A program made the position numbers and the translations under genes. Positions 1 through 12,216 of a stretch of DNA of 64,000 nt are shown piece by piece. The stretch's first letter is position 1. The number at the start of each line of letters is the position of its first letter. This DNA comes from Lojkania enalia (Eukaryota; Ascomycota; Dothideomycetes; Pleosporales): the NCBI GenBank assembly GCA_010094045.1, contig ML986623.1:38221-102220 (forward strand), written 5' to 3'. Below the pieces are notes generated by a model. That model had not been told where the DNA came from and made no database searches. It saw nothing but the letters and a program-made list of their open reading frames with translations.

Positions 1-1319
1 GAGGTGCTAGACGCCTTTTTATTCTGGTCTATTTTTTCAGTTCTTTTTCTTCGTGGGTTGCACTATTGAGTGGTAGCATTTAGAGTTGATATGTTCTCCT
101 TCTGATTCTTGTCTATGCTTTTTCAACGGCGCCTTTTTTTTTTTTTTTTTTCCCTAAGGGAGTAGAACGCGATGAGTAGTGCATCGCAGCATTTTCTAGC
201 CCTTTGTGCAATTCGAATAAGACAAAAGTTTTTGCGAATGATCAGGCATGTTGCAAGGCTGTATTGTGTGCTGACGGAAATTCCCCTGCGTACCCATGGT
301 CCAGCCCAGACTACTAGTAATCGGTAACTCCAGGCTAGCGGTCCCACCCGCCACACCTTAATCTCACGATTACAATACATTACGATATTAGAACGGTCCC
401 ATGGTTCTAAGTCCTACACTAGCCTCGATCTAGATACCCGGGAACCTAGCACGGCGGTAAGGGGAGGAGAGGGTGGGGGCGAATGGTAAGCTAGCTATAA
501 TGGATTGTTGAAGGGACGAAGGTGTTCTGGGATACACTACGGTTCGGAGGTGGGTGGTGAGGTGTTGGGCGTTGTGGATATTGGGTTCGCAGATGTATGG
601 GAATGCAAAGGAGTATTTTAAATACGGAATGGTGGAGATTGTTCGGGAGGTACGCGCGGGGCGGGTGGGGGTGGGTGGGTGTAAGCTGCAATGGTGGATG
701 TGGTGGAAGGACAGTGGGGGCTTTAGTGAGGCCGCCAACTTTGGATGGTGGAAGGTGGAGTTTCGGTTTGTGGATATATAATGTGATGAGTTGTGGCGAC
801 TGGGGCATGGGATTGTAACGGGGTTCGGGGGCTTGTGTTAAGGCAATGTGCGGGCGAAAGTTAGGGCTGGGAGAAGATAGGGAACGCGAGGTCATGGGCT
901 TTCGCGCATCGTTCTCAGCTGATCTCGGGATTCGCAGACCAGCGACGCGAGTTCGCGCATCACTACGGCGCGTCGGATGCGCCCTGTTCTCCGATTCTCT
1001 AGAATTGGACACTAGCTAAGCTGCTCTTGTCCCAGGTACGCTCTTATGACAAAGTAATTGCTCTAAATCTATACCATCAGTTGCTTGTGCTAAACAGAAA
1101 CTGCAGGATTAGCTATACGCAACTGAAGTATTGAAAGGGGCGATTTATTAGATGGACCGCTCGCTATCCAGACATACACACCAGGCAAAAGAAATAAATA
1201 TGCACAATTACTCCCCGAACACCACACCCTATTCTCATCATCCACATGCAAGCCACAAAACGCCAATCTTTACATCAGGACAGTATATACAGCATATAAT
1301 AAGAGCTAGAATCGTCGAA
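1..1319. other. Gene-free left end
   Basis: No convincing coding sequence was found. Open frames here are low in complexity (proline/histidine-rich on one strand, glycine/tryptophan-rich on the other) because the stretch at about 430-780 is strongly purine-rich on the plus strand. A run of 18 T lies at 134-151. The right part is the 3' flank of the minus-strand peroxidase gene. Confidence 0.5.
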
Positions 1320-2335
1320 TCACCACTTGAATCGATCGACGATGGGCGCGTTCCTGATATCGCGCTTCGTGCTGCCGCCGGGTAGTGCTGACGTGCAGTC
1401 AACAAGGCCATCACTTTTAACTCCCAGCATGCTCATCTTCTGCATTGCATGCACGAATGCAGCGTCCCAAGCCCCCTTGCTAAGCGCAAAGGAATTGAAT
1501 GGGAGAATAGTAAGGGGGTGCTGTGCGATGTTCTTGTCAGATTCCAGTGTGAACGGGGCCTTGCCAGATTGGGTCTCGGAGTAGAATTTGTTGTCCCATT
1601 GACCGGGCGTGGAGTCCATAGACGCGCCAGCCTGTGCAGGATCGGTATTGAATTGCTTTCCTGCGCTGTGCGCGCCGATCAAGGCCGCGAGGTCGATGGG
1701 ACTGAAACCCTTCTGTGCGAAGAGCTTAACGAGGTCGCCGCCCTTCGCGTTGCCGGGTGGCAGGATACCTAGCGGACTGGCCTCACTGGAGTCTTTGCGC
1801 CCAACCTTGACGGGGACGGTGGGACCTCCTGGACACGTCTTGATTGCGTGGGCTATTCGTGGGGTTAGTTGGCTCTGCTGTTGGGTGTGTAAAGCTACAA
1901 TTGATACGTACCTGCAGCAAACTGAATGAGATCGGCGTAACCAACGCCAGTCTGTGCCGCCACATTGCCAAGGTTCCCGCACAATCTTGCTAGGCCAGCA
2001 TTTTCCGAGTTTGAGCATTCATCGGCAAGGATTAGAGAGCCATCGCAGGCGCCATTGAAGCAGTCATGGAAAGCGGCTCGGATAGCTGCGCGTGCTGCAT
2101 CAGTGCATTGGCCGTCCACAAGGAATTGCTCGGTAAGGGTTGAAGAGATTTCGTTCCAGACCGGAGGACATGAACCCCCATTTTGTCGTTGGAATAGTGA
2201 CCTGCCAGCAGACGACACGGAGCGTTTGATATTGGACGCTACTGATGCGACCTCCGAGAGCTGGAAGGCGTTAACAGCCTTGGCCGCAACCAGAAGCGTG
2301 ACGACTGATGTTGAAATATACATTATGGACAACAC
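1320..2335 (-). CDS. Secreted class II haem peroxidase (ligninase-like)
   Basis: Two exons, complement(1320..1852, 1912..2335), with a 59 bp intron (donor GTACGT, acceptor AATAG), encode 318 residues. The protein starts with a hydrophobic signal peptide (about 1-23). It carries the plant/fungal peroxidase signature: distal Arg86 and His90 in the motif RAAFHDC, then GACDGSL; a VGRKD motif near 158-162; and the proximal haem-ligand His near 203 in LIGAHSAGKQF. It should use hydrogen peroxide to oxidise phenolics or other small substrates outside the cell. The HDC variant of the distal motif and the modest length fit ascomycete class II-type peroxidases rather than basidiomycete lignin peroxidases. 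I cannot assign Mn- or versatile-peroxidase specificity. A second Met five codons in is an alternative start. Its neighbours are other secreted proteins. Confidence 0.88.
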
Positions 2336-2427
2336 GGGGTATCAATAAATGATTGTAAATATCTGAAAGTGCAGACGAAGAGTGAACGGAAGCCTAAAGA
2401 TATAATCATGCAGGGAGGGTTCATGGC

Positions 2428-2438
2428 TCTTTATATAG
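2428..2438 (-). promoter_or_regulatory. TATA-like box upstream of the peroxidase
   Basis: On the minus strand the sequence reads TATATAAAG about 95-100 bp before the peroxidase ATG, a normal distance for a fungal TATA element. It is supported by position and sequence only. Confidence 0.35.
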
Positions 2439-5400
2439 ATTCTTGGTTGGCATATCAGACGACAGCAACAGAAATAGTAGGATGCAAGACAATCCCTGGT
2501 CGGCCCGGGACTTCGGTGAATGCTTTCCTGGATGGAAGAGCCGAGATAAAAGCTTAATCATGATTAAGGCGGAGATTGCAAAGTATATGGAGTGGTGGGG
2601 GAATGGTGTAGGACTGGTGTGAGGCTTCAACACTTTGGAGCCCCGCCAAGAATCCCGGGATCTGCCGTCATCCACGCATGAGCTAGTATGATGACAAGAA
2701 GGCAGCGCCGTTGATCGTTACCTACTACACCGCAATTATGGGAAGCCATGGCCTGATACGGTAGGCTATGTGCATCTAGGACTATTGAATCTGCAGAGCC
2801 AGCTGTTTAGTCTCCCATGCTATGCTAATCAGTATCTTGGTGCACCGTAGTTGAGGTCGTCGGGCGTGAATTTGTCCATGAGGGCCAGGCCGCCTGTCCA
2901 ATGCCTACTCGCATTAGACGATTCTGACTGGGCTACAACATCATCTAAGTTGGATCACAATATGTTCCTATGCAATTTGTCGCACGATCACCATCAAGAA
3001 ATAACGAAATAACGAAATTAAAGGCATTGTTTCCGAAGTAGACTTGCACATACCGCTGTGTCAGTTGACGAAGGTGGAGTTGAGCTCTAGATGTCGATCT
3101 GTGCGGCCCCACGGGTGCTTGAAGCTACGGAACTTAGGGAAAGTCTCAAAGGTGGATAGCGACTAGCCAGTCATAGAAAAGGATAACCGAAAAGAGTTTG
3201 TTGCTATCCTCGGAATCGCTGCGGCTACATGAGGCCCCCGAGAAACTTCCTCCGACTGTAGGGCTGAGTCGATTAACTGCAGACGTTCCACAGACCAGCA
3301 TCCTCGACCCGACTGTCCAAATCAGCCTAGGGTTATGGTTATGGCTCCTCATTTACGGTCTGGCAAGCTATTTGAAGGGCTCTTCATATCCATTAGCCAC
3401 AGTACCGGAACCTTCCTGCAGTTGAAACGGCCATGGCATTGCTCTTTGGTATCGAGTCTTGACGCGGGACGGGGATGACGTCGAGCCGAGTCCGCGGGAA
3501 CGCGCGAAGGTCAATCGGTACTAACATGGATTGCTGACGGGAAGATCATCGGCTCGTCTGAGGCGCTGTCCAATCGGGGTGATGGTATTTGGCGGACGCA
3601 GGGTTGGCGGTGTTGAAGCCGGAGTCTACGCCGGGGATTTTTTGAGGAGAGCCGAAATTTGGGCGCCGAATTACGATATGAGGCTTAGGCACCCGTTGAT
3701 CGCTCCATTATCAGCAAATCGACCCCTTACCATTACGTCCTCGCTCAGCTATGCTGCAGCTGCTGTGCCATCATGCGATGCCGGTATTTAGGACGCTGTG
3801 CGAGTCGAGTAGTAGGTAGGCTAACCAGCCGCCTCGCTCATCCCATATTCTCCTGACACCTTCGGCAACATCCTGGGCGTGGAAGACCGCAATCCATGTA
3901 GCGGCTATTTTCCGATGGCATCGTGCCTTTAGCTCGTGCAGTGATCTTTTCCTATCGCGCGATTGAGATATTATCGAGTCGTCTAGTCATACCCGTTCAG
4001 GCACGAAGCCTGGGTCACCTCTGCTAAGATATTGTCAGCTGCTGCATTGCCCCTTAGCTTCCGATTAAACTCGCCGATACTTTCTCATTCTCACCAAAGA
4101 TCCGAGGTGCAGGAATGTCTCCGACTCGTGCCAACGGGTATATGCAATGCCACCTACCACTGCGTCTGATGGAGCATTGAAATATTCCTAGAGACTAATA
4201 GTATCTAGTTAACAATCGGCAAGCTTCTTGTAAGCTCCCCTAGGATTGGAGGTGATATTTACTCTTGGTAATTCATGGAGTTTCTTACAGCGGAGCCAAC
4301 AGATAGATACAACGCGGTCTGTGTTGCCTAAGTACCGTCGACAATCCAGCATCTTAAGCCACCATGCGCCTGTAGGAAGTGTGGAATTCGTGCCGCATGT
4401 GGCAATCGTGCCCAGCTTTATGCGCCGAATGTTATGAACCACCCCAACGGTCTGGTACGACAGAAAGTTGACAGCGAAGATTAGTTGACAGTCGTACAAC
4501 GAAAACGAGGAGTCGCGGGAGGGAGCTACAGCAGGCGAACACCCAGATTTAAGGAGTATTCCCAAGGTAGGGCCGGATGCCGGGTGTTCATATTTATCCA
4601 TGCCGTCTGCATGTGCCTTCCAAATTGTAGCCTCGTGATCACGCGAACTAATAACCGAGCAGAAGTTGTAAAGGAGCAAGCGCCAAAGCAAGCTTATCAA
4701 ACCATTCCATTCCTGTATGGAGCATAGCATGCAAGCGTGATAGAACCTTTCGAACTTGTCTGGGATGAGTCTTGGATCGTGCGAGTTGCTTGTGTGCTGT
4801 CAGTTCCTCTACGTCCGTTTTCACCTGCGCAAAGACTCCACATCCTCAAACTATCCTTTCAATGGCTATTGCTTCTAGGGTCCCGCTAATGCATTCAAAA
4901 ATCCAGCTCCTACAAGATTTCCGCCATTGACGTTTCCGTTATGCTAACGTCAGCATGCTTCAAGATATTTATCAACGTCTCGCTGATGAATCTAGGTTTG
5001 TGCTTCTTATTGGCATCAATCAAACTTATTACTATGTGCAGATGTACATATGGAATTTGGTTTCAAGACTTGCTGCGAGAAAACTTTGCAAAACACTTGT
5101 CGCACGTTTATGATTTGCACTGTTGTCTAACCTTGCATAATGCGTTTGAGATCATCGTGTGATCCTGCGAATAGAATCCCCCGACAGCAATCCTCGGTCT
5201 CAAGCTTGTGCAGGTACCATCTAACATTTCTTGACCCGAGGATCGACGCCAGGCAAAGTTTCGAAGAAGAGAAGGTCCGTATCGTAAGGCTGCACCACAT
5301 ACGGAATTAGAAGTTCCGTCGCCAAACTCCACGCCCGGGCCCATCGCATGAATAGCAGCAATGAATTATTCTAGATACCTTGGGTGATATCTGGAGACTG

Positions 5401-5672
5401 CAAGTCACTTTTATTACTTTTTATCACTCGTCTATCTCAAAATCCTGTCAAATGTTCGAGATCCTGACCAGCGTGGCCCTAGATCCTGAGCATGCGTCGC
5501 AAGCGTCGCGGATGGAAGCACAAGTGCTTCCTACCAACTGCACCTCCGACACCATCTCAGATTCTCCCTGCCATATTGTAAAAGGTCATGGCCACCCAGC
5601 TCAAGATTATCCCGCCTTCTATACCTCTTCATAATTCTAAATGTCGTTTCTTAATAACCTGATTTCATAACG
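2439..5672. other. Long gene-free stretch
   Basis: About 3.2 kb without a gene I can support. Several frames of 60-170 codons exist but lack domain motifs, signal peptides or sensible splice structure. I saw no transposase, reverse transcriptase or long terminal repeats. It may hold decayed mobile DNA that I cannot recognise by eye. Confidence 0.4.
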
Positions 5673-6329
5673 ATGCTCGCTCCACGATTTTATTGCCCTG
5701 TCCCAGTCCAAACATTCGCCCGGAAGCTCACCTCCGCCATCTCCGATGGAATCGCCATGATGACCGCGGTAATATTCATCTGCATCTTGTACATCCAGTC
5801 GCTTTCGAATCGTCTCGCTACGCCATCTTCGCACTCGAATTCTACGTCCGACCAACTTCCCGAATATCAAGACCGCGTCAAACCTACACATAGCGGAAGT
5901 CGCTTCCTGTCCACCTTCCGCTTCTCAAACCGTATAAAACTTAGTACACTTTCCATGCCCAAACCAACCCTCCCCTCTTTCTTCTCCCGCCCCACAAACA
6001 CCACAAAACCTCAGACCAACGCAAATTGGCTCCTCCGCCCCGCAAACACAAACAACAGCCTCAGCAGCCTGGTATCGCTAACTCATGCCCTCATCGACAT
6101 CGAGCACTTCCGTCCGCTCTCAAGAGCGACTGCGTCCCGCGAATCTGATGAGGAGATGGACGAGTTGGGGATTGGATATGCGGTTAGTGTTTCTTCTGGG
6201 GATGCGGGTGCGGGGTGGGGGAAGGGGGAGGGGGAGGGGAAGGAAGAGGTGAGGGCTAGGGAATATGGGAAAAGTGATGCGGGGAGGGGGATTGTGCGGA
6301 CGACGACTATGGAGGTTGTTATTAGTTAG
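5673..6329 (+). CDS. Hypothetical protein with N-terminal membrane segment
   Basis: A single open frame of 218 residues. A hydrophobic stretch at about residues 20-45 (around MMTAVIFICILYIQSL) could be a signal anchor. The rest is Ser/Thr/Pro-rich and polar, then a Gly/Glu-rich low-complexity run (from the G-rich DNA near 6210-6250). It ends in GIVRTTTMEVVIS, which resembles the short conserved C-terminal motif of many small fungal hypothetical proteins; that is an impression, not a database result. No catalytic domain is recognised. The frame could be chance, because the region is isolated between long empty stretches. Confidence 0.45.
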   Translation: MLAPRFYCPVPVQTFARKLTSAISDGIAMMTAVIFICILYIQSLSNRLATPSSHSNSTSDQLPEYQDRVKPTHSGSRFLSTFRFSNRIKLSTLSMPKPTLPSFFSRPTNTTKPQTNANWLLRPANTNNSLSSLVSLTHALIDIEHFRPLSRATASRESDEEMDELGIGYAVSVSSGDAGAGWGKGEGEGKEEVRAREYGKSDAGRGIVRTTTMEVVIS

Positions 6330-8607
6330 AGAACTGAGCTTCGTTGGGATAATGATAATGCAGGTTTGAAAATGTAGATGATTTGATTTTGTGTTCAGCT
6401 CGTTTTGGGTTATTTGGTATTGCTGTTATGAATGTGACGTGGCGATGAGACCTGACTATTAAGTCATTGTCGAGGATGAATGGTTTTGAAGTTCACCTAC
6501 TCGAGATGTGAAGGTACTAGCCCTGTAAATTAGTAGATAATCAGGGTACTATTGGAGCTTCAAAATTGGGTTTGAATGTTGAAATGTCGATTGAGCATCG
6601 GGCGTCTGGGGCTAGATAGATCTAGCTTGGAAATGAATCGTTAAAGTATTTAAAATCGTCCTTCGAGCTTTTAGAAGCGCAAAGATTATCGTAAGGGAGG
6701 GTGGGAGTTAACGTTCTCTGATTTCCTGGTTCCTCGGATGAATTAACTAGACATTGATCAAATGAAAGAGGTGAGGAAATGGACGCTAATTTTAAGGAAG
6801 AGTTCGAAAGGTGATCGTCGGATAGTACCATAGAAGTTTCGGGAGACATGACCCCATTTTGATAGATATCAGTGCTTTTCTACTGATTTGGCCTGTCTTT
6901 GGCCAAAATTAATATGGCGGGAACGATAGACCTGATGTTCTTGCATCTTTGCGCGGCACGTAGCCAGCACCGAGGGGACAGTTGGCAAGGCCAAGGCAAT
7001 GTGACATAAGTTCAAATCGCCTATGAAAGTGACAACGTGCTATGTACTATAATTTTAGAACTAATGTCCTACCTTGTTCATAATCTCATAAACATGTCAA
7101 GCTGTCCAAATTCATAATGCTGAAGCGGTCATACATCAATATTTAGTCTAGCTAGCAAATAACGAATCGAACTAGAGAGGTAACTCGTTCGCTGCTCGGT
7201 TAACATGTTGATTCGGCTCTTCGGCATGTGCTGCCCTGGTTAACCGTGAAACAAACTTGTAACTATCCGTAATGTCGGACAATTAGGGGTCCGAATACGT
7301 AGTCGGAAAGAACATACAATTCTCCACCTCAACCTGTCCATATAAGGCAACGGACTCGCTGCGAATGTAGTGAAGGCATACAGCTTCATTGTCGACAAAC
7401 CTAGTGAATAAAATTCCCTCTCTCAAGTCCGTCGCGCTTCAGGACTGCAGGATATTAACTATTCTAGGACGTAGTATTCAAGCTGCTCTAGATCAGCCTA
7501 TTGAAGACGTACCACCTACGAGTCCATATGACGGTTTAATCGTTCGAAGCAGATTTTTGCGACTACAGCTGCGCAACGGTTATCATCCGGTGAACGACAC
7601 GGAGTACGTGGCATCGCATACGGGCTGCACCTTCCATAGTCCGCGCCCTGATTCGATTCTCTGGCCGTGCACTCGAGCTTGTGCCGGCAAAGTTTTCGTT
7701 CTCATAGCATCTAGCGGACGCGATTGTCATCAGCCACCACAGCTGTAGTCTGTCAAGAGACAGGTGGTCACCCGGACTCGAAAGCTCTTCTTCCAATTAA
7801 TGAGTATCTTCCCATCTTTCTATAAAGCTCATCCCAATTGTGAACTCCTAACTTGAGTTTTGATACCTTACGGGTTTTAAGAGTTCGCGCTGCACCCTCC
7901 TCCGCCGCCTAATTTTAGGATTAGAGGGGGGCTCTGCCAAGAAAATAACAAGGGTTAGCTAGCCCATCACGGGCTAGTGCATTTCTTCTTTTTTCCCCAC
8001 GGACTCTTGAAACTAGGGTCTGCCTCATAGAGCTTATTCTCCATGTCAACTTGCGCCCCAGCGTTATCCAAATGATAACAAAACTTAATTTCATTCTGTA
8101 TCCAACAAGTTGCTCGTAAAACAGCAAGCAAGTGTCGAAATGATTACCCACCGGCCATATTCAGTATGTGGTCGCTACCGAGGCCTCAGCCGCAACCTAA
8201 CATTGCACTATCCTTCCCTAATACGGCTCTTGGCAGCTCGTTAAGTTTTATACGGATTCCCGCAGCGGCAAAGCATTCAGCTCCCCTTGGCATGAGCCCC
8301 ATCTCCTGAGCTTTCCCGCCTCCAGCCCTATCATGGCCCCAGCTTGTGGTGGCAGTGATGCAAAGCGCGAATCAACGCGCCTATCTATGTGGACCAATCC
8401 TTCATCCTCCGGGAACGTTAAATTGCTGCCTCCCCAGTCTTCATGGAGTCCGTCCTCAAGATCTTCAGTCCTCGATCCTTTTTTTGAGCGGCGCGACTGT
8501 ACTGCGCCTCATCTATTGTGTATAGTACCCTCTCGCTGCCTTGCCTCATAATTTTTTCTTCATATCGCCTTTACTTCTATTGTCCATATTGCCCGCATTC
8601 AGCCTCG
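6330..8607. other. Gene-free stretch upstream of the S41 peptidase
   Basis: No supported gene in 2.3 kb. Short frames at about 7389-7748 and 7921-8151 have no motif. The last few hundred bases are presumably the promoter and 5' leader of the S41 peptidase; a pyrimidine-rich stretch lies just before its ATG. Confidence 0.4.
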
Positions 8608-10960
8608 ATGATTTACAAATTGCTCCTTGCGAGCGTGACAGTCCTGCTTAATAGCAGGACAGCAATGGCGGCTAGTACGCCTTGCGAGTCCGTTAGCTCT
8701 ATGTCAGCTGCGTACATGTCCAGATATCCCCAAGCAACTCTGGCCCTTGTCCCGGTACCCGCTGCCGAAGACTGCCTCAAATCCGTCAATATCGATAAGC
8801 AGGAGGATCTCCTTTTGATCGAGGAGTTACAGAACTATGTGTCCTGGCAGTCTAACCTCGCGTACCTGTCCGAGCCCCCCAAAGATTATAACGAGCCGCG
8901 TATCGACGTTTTGGACGAAATTGCAAGAGTCAAACAGGACTTGCAAGACGACAAGTACAATGACGAGTACACCTTGATGTTTGACTTGTCCATGGCTATT
9001 CAGAAATCCTATGACTTCCATTTTTCCTTTGCTGCAGACATCCTGAACGTATTTTTCTTCAGGCGCGGAAATATTGGAGGTGGTCTCCTCGACGAGTTTG
9101 CGCTGGTATCGGTTTCGGAAGATGGCAAGGCCCTGCCAAAATTGTATAATTACTGTGAGTTCTGATACTTCATTCTTCGTGCTTCGAAACTAACGGTTTT
9201 CTCCGCTAGACGACATTATGGTAGCAGCAGATGAGGGTTGGAAACCCTCCCCTATCACCGAAATTAACGATACCCCGGCCGAAGAATACGTACAGAAATG
9301 GTCCGAGACATTCCCTTACCACGAGGATCACGCCCGATACAACCGCTTGTTTCCCAATCAGGCGTCTAATGCTATGGGCTCCCGAGCAAATCTTTTCGGT
9401 AGGAGCGGTATTCCTGATGGAAATTATACGGTGGTTAGGCACGCGAACGGAACTGTCAATGAGTTCCTGAACAACGCGATTGTACCGATGGACGCTTTCG
9501 ATGGCGTCACGGATGGTGATTCTTTCTTCTTTCGATTCTGCAACCAAATCCCACAACAGTCGAATTCGAAGCGCAGCCTACGCAGCCCGCGTAGCCCGCC
9601 GACGCAAGTCAAGCGCCAGGTTTCTGAACCGACTGCTACAGGTTACCCAACGCCAAAATATTTACACTCCGAGGCAGTGATTGGAGGGTACTATCTAGAT
9701 GGTCAAGGATATGATGACGTTGCTGTGCTGTCTATACCAAGTTTTCAACCTATGAGTCAAAGCGGCGTAGCGGAATTCCAGGACCTTATTGGCACGTTCA
9801 CGAAGGAGGCAAAAGCTGCCGGCAAGAAGAGGCTCGTTATTGACCTGAGGACTAATGGCGGAGGTCGTGTATTCTTGGGGTATGATGCATTCAAGCAGGT
9901 ATGTGACCTTCCATCCGAGTCACTGATTAGGCTGTTGCTAATATGGGTGCAGCTTTTCCCTTCAGAGGATCCATACGGCGGTACTACGTTCCGTGCTAAC
10001 GAGGCGTTTGACGAAATCGGAAAGCTCATCAATGAGGAACTCGAACAGACTACTTACGAGGAAGCGGTACAAGACTTCCTAACAAACGGCGAAGAGGCGA
10101 CTTGGGGTTTAATCTGGAACAGCATGTTTAACTACAGACTTCCGCTAAATGAAGACAACGAGAACTTCACGTCCTGGGAGGATTACTTTGGCCCGCATGA
10201 GCGCAACAACGATAAGTTCACCTCAGTCGCCCGGTACGATCTCAACAACTTCTTCTCCGACGACCTCAACATGGATATTACTGGCTACCGCACCCGCGCC
10301 TCCAAGTTGAACAAGGATCAGCCGTTCGAAGCGGACAATATAGTTCTCCTCCAGGATGGCGCCTGCGGCTCCACCTGTGCCGTCTTTTCCGAATTCATGA
10401 AGTACCAGGGCGGCGTGCAGCAAGTCGTCATCGGCGGAAAGCCGGAGAACGGACCTATGCAAGGTGTTGCTGGCTCTAAGGGTGCACAAGTTTACAGCTT
10501 TGATTCGGTGCAGTTCGAAGCTTACAGAGTCTATGCCGGTCTGCCCGACCAGCGAGAGCGACTTAACCAGACAGACCTGGGTAGCCTCATTTGGGCTGAT
10601 CGCCCGTTGTACAGGAGTGCTTGGGGGCAGACCGGAACGATTTCTGGCGTCAACTTGAGGGATAACATTCGGAAGGGTGATGATTCTGTTACTCCTCTCG
10701 AGTTCGTGTATGAGGCGGCTGATTGCAGATTATTCTATACTGCGGAGATGGTGCGTGATGTGGAGGCCGTATGGAAGAAGACGGTCGATGCCAGATGGGG
10801 GGATGCAAAAGCAACTTGTGTGACAGACAGTGTGGGCGATGCGAGTTCGTTAAGCGGGGGTGCGGAGAAAGAGGACAAGAAGGGTGCTGCAACGAGGATG
10901 GGCGGTAGTACCGGATTGGTTGCCGGCCTTGCTATGGTCGTCATGGCGCTCTTTTTGTGA
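8608..10960 (+). CDS. Secreted, probably GPI-anchored S41 family peptidase
   Basis: Three exons, join(8608..9154, 9210..9898, 9953..10960), with introns of 55 and 54 bp, encode 747 residues. I start at the ATG at 8608 because it begins with a typical signal peptide (ends about residue 21, near TAMAAS); an in-frame ATG at 8518 would add a 30-residue extension and is less likely. The C-terminal half carries S41/CPAF-like features: VIDLRTNGGG, and the nucleophile region GACGSTCAVF containing the expected catalytic Ser. The C-terminus is a Ser/Gly linker followed by a hydrophobic tail (LVAGLAMVVMALFL), as in GPI-anchored proteins. Expected role: serine endopeptidase at the cell surface. Related fungal proteins include the UstP-type S41 peptidases. 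I see no RiPP precursor next to it. Confidence 0.85.
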
Positions 10961-11532
10961 GTCTGGATATAGACGGACGAACCAGATGATGGTGGTTCGT
11001 GATTCCTTGCATAGCGACGGCGTTTTTTGTCTTTGAGTTAATAAAAAAGGTTGTATCGAGAGTTTAGGATGTTATGAAGTGTCAAGTGCCGAAGTGATGA
11101 TGACTGCCGATGTGTCCATACGGGAGAGGGCGTTGGCCCGTTTGGGATTAGCCTTTTTCCCCGCATTTTTCTATATTTGCTATAAACGGCGGATGGATCG
11201 CTTGGTCTGATCTCTTGGTTCTCTTGAGTCTCGTTTATCTTGCTCTCATGCAACGCTTTTGCGAAGCATTTTCTGTTGACTTTGTCTGCAATGGGTGATG
11301 ACTCGAACAGCATCACCATCTCGCAACATTACAACATGTTTGAACGACAAAGTTGGCGCGCCTAGTGTACGAACTAAGGAGATGAAGGTTAATGTAAAGG
11401 GGGTGATTGTATATGATGGCCATCGAAAATGAGCCAGCTGGCAGTTGTATGTACAAAAGGGCAGCAAGAGAGAAAAGTAAGCACAAGACATTGTCAAATA
11501 CATGCTCCCATCCCCAGTCCCTCTCCTGCTGA
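10961..11532. other. 3' flanks between convergent genes
   Basis: The tail-to-tail gap between the S41 peptidase and the minus-strand G1-like gene. It presumably holds both 3' UTRs; nothing else is seen. Confidence 0.4.
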
Positions 11533-12216
11533 CTACATTTGTCTTACAGAGACACCATTGCTTGTTATAGTTGTTTGCGAATAGATCTGACCAGAAGTAC
11601 CTTGGATCTCATACCTTCCCGCACCTGTAGCGCCGACAGTCCTTCCACTCGCCAATGTCGCACCAACAGCGGTAAACGAAACTGTCCCGTATCGAGGAGT
11701 CGTAATAAGCTCTCCAGCGTCCTGATATCCTTGGACGAACCAGTCTGCCGCGAGTGACGTGAGCATTTCCGGGTCCCAGCTATCTGGAGCGGTGATCGTT
11801 TGCGTCGTTCTCCTATTTTGGGTCCGATTCTCGATAGTTACCGTTCCCGTTGTCTTGGAGGTCACGGCCACAGTGATGACGAAGGAGTCGCTTGCCCTGA
11901 CTGGTACTGTGCTCGTGGTATCGGTGTCATTCAGCGGAAAATATCCTCCCTTAAGCCATCCTGCGAAGCTTTTCAGATTGGTGTCATATTTGACACCTCC
12001 CCGAAGAACATAGTCCTGGTTTGCGGTGTCGCCTATCCCGATCCATATAGCGAGCTTGCTATTTCCGGACAAACTTGGGACGGTGAAGGTTCCAGTGACA
12101 GATTGGAATGAATCTCCCGCTGGAGCTTTGAGGACAGCCCCACCACGATTAAGGTCAAAAGCAGCAAAGACAGCGGGTAGGAGACATATACCTCCGAGGA
12201 AAGTTGAAGATCTCAT
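11533..12216 (-). CDS. Secreted G1 (eqolisin)-fold protein, catalytic residues apparently lost
   Basis: A single exon of 227 residues with signal peptide MRSSTFLGGICLLPAVFAA. The body follows the scytalido-/aspergilloglutamic peptidase pattern: WIGIGD, then VLRGGV, GWLKGGYFP, the ENRT stretch, ADWFVQGY, then YGTVSFT. In active family members the corresponding segments, as I recall them, are ILQTGV (catalytic Gln) and AEWIVEDF (catalytic Glu). Here Arg72 sits where Gln is expected, and Asp158 and Gln162 replace the two Glu residues. No long acidic propeptide is present, so the length matches the mature domain only. The fold assignment is firm. The loss of catalysis is inferred from a by-eye alignment; the protein may be a lectin-like or decoy relative of the peptidases. 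Confidence 0.75.
   Translation of the reverse strand: MRSSTFLGGICLLPAVFAAFDLNRGGAVLKAPAGDSFQSVTGTFTVPSLSGNSKLAIWIGIGDTANQDYVLRGGVKYDTNLKSFAGWLKGGYFPLNDTDTTSTVPVRASDSFVITVAVTSKTTGTVTIENRTQNRRTTQTITAPDSWDPEMLTSLAADWFVQGYQDAGELITTPRYGTVSFTAVGATLASGRTVGATGAGRYEIQGTSGQIYSQTTITSNGVSVRQM

Noticed and set aside
491..1012. 173-codon minus-strand frame at the left end
   Set aside because: Pro/His-rich low complexity produced by purine-rich DNA; no motif, and other frames across the same bases are equally open.
4209..4730. 173-codon minus-strand frame
   Set aside because: No domain, signal peptide or splice context; composition not like neighbouring genes.
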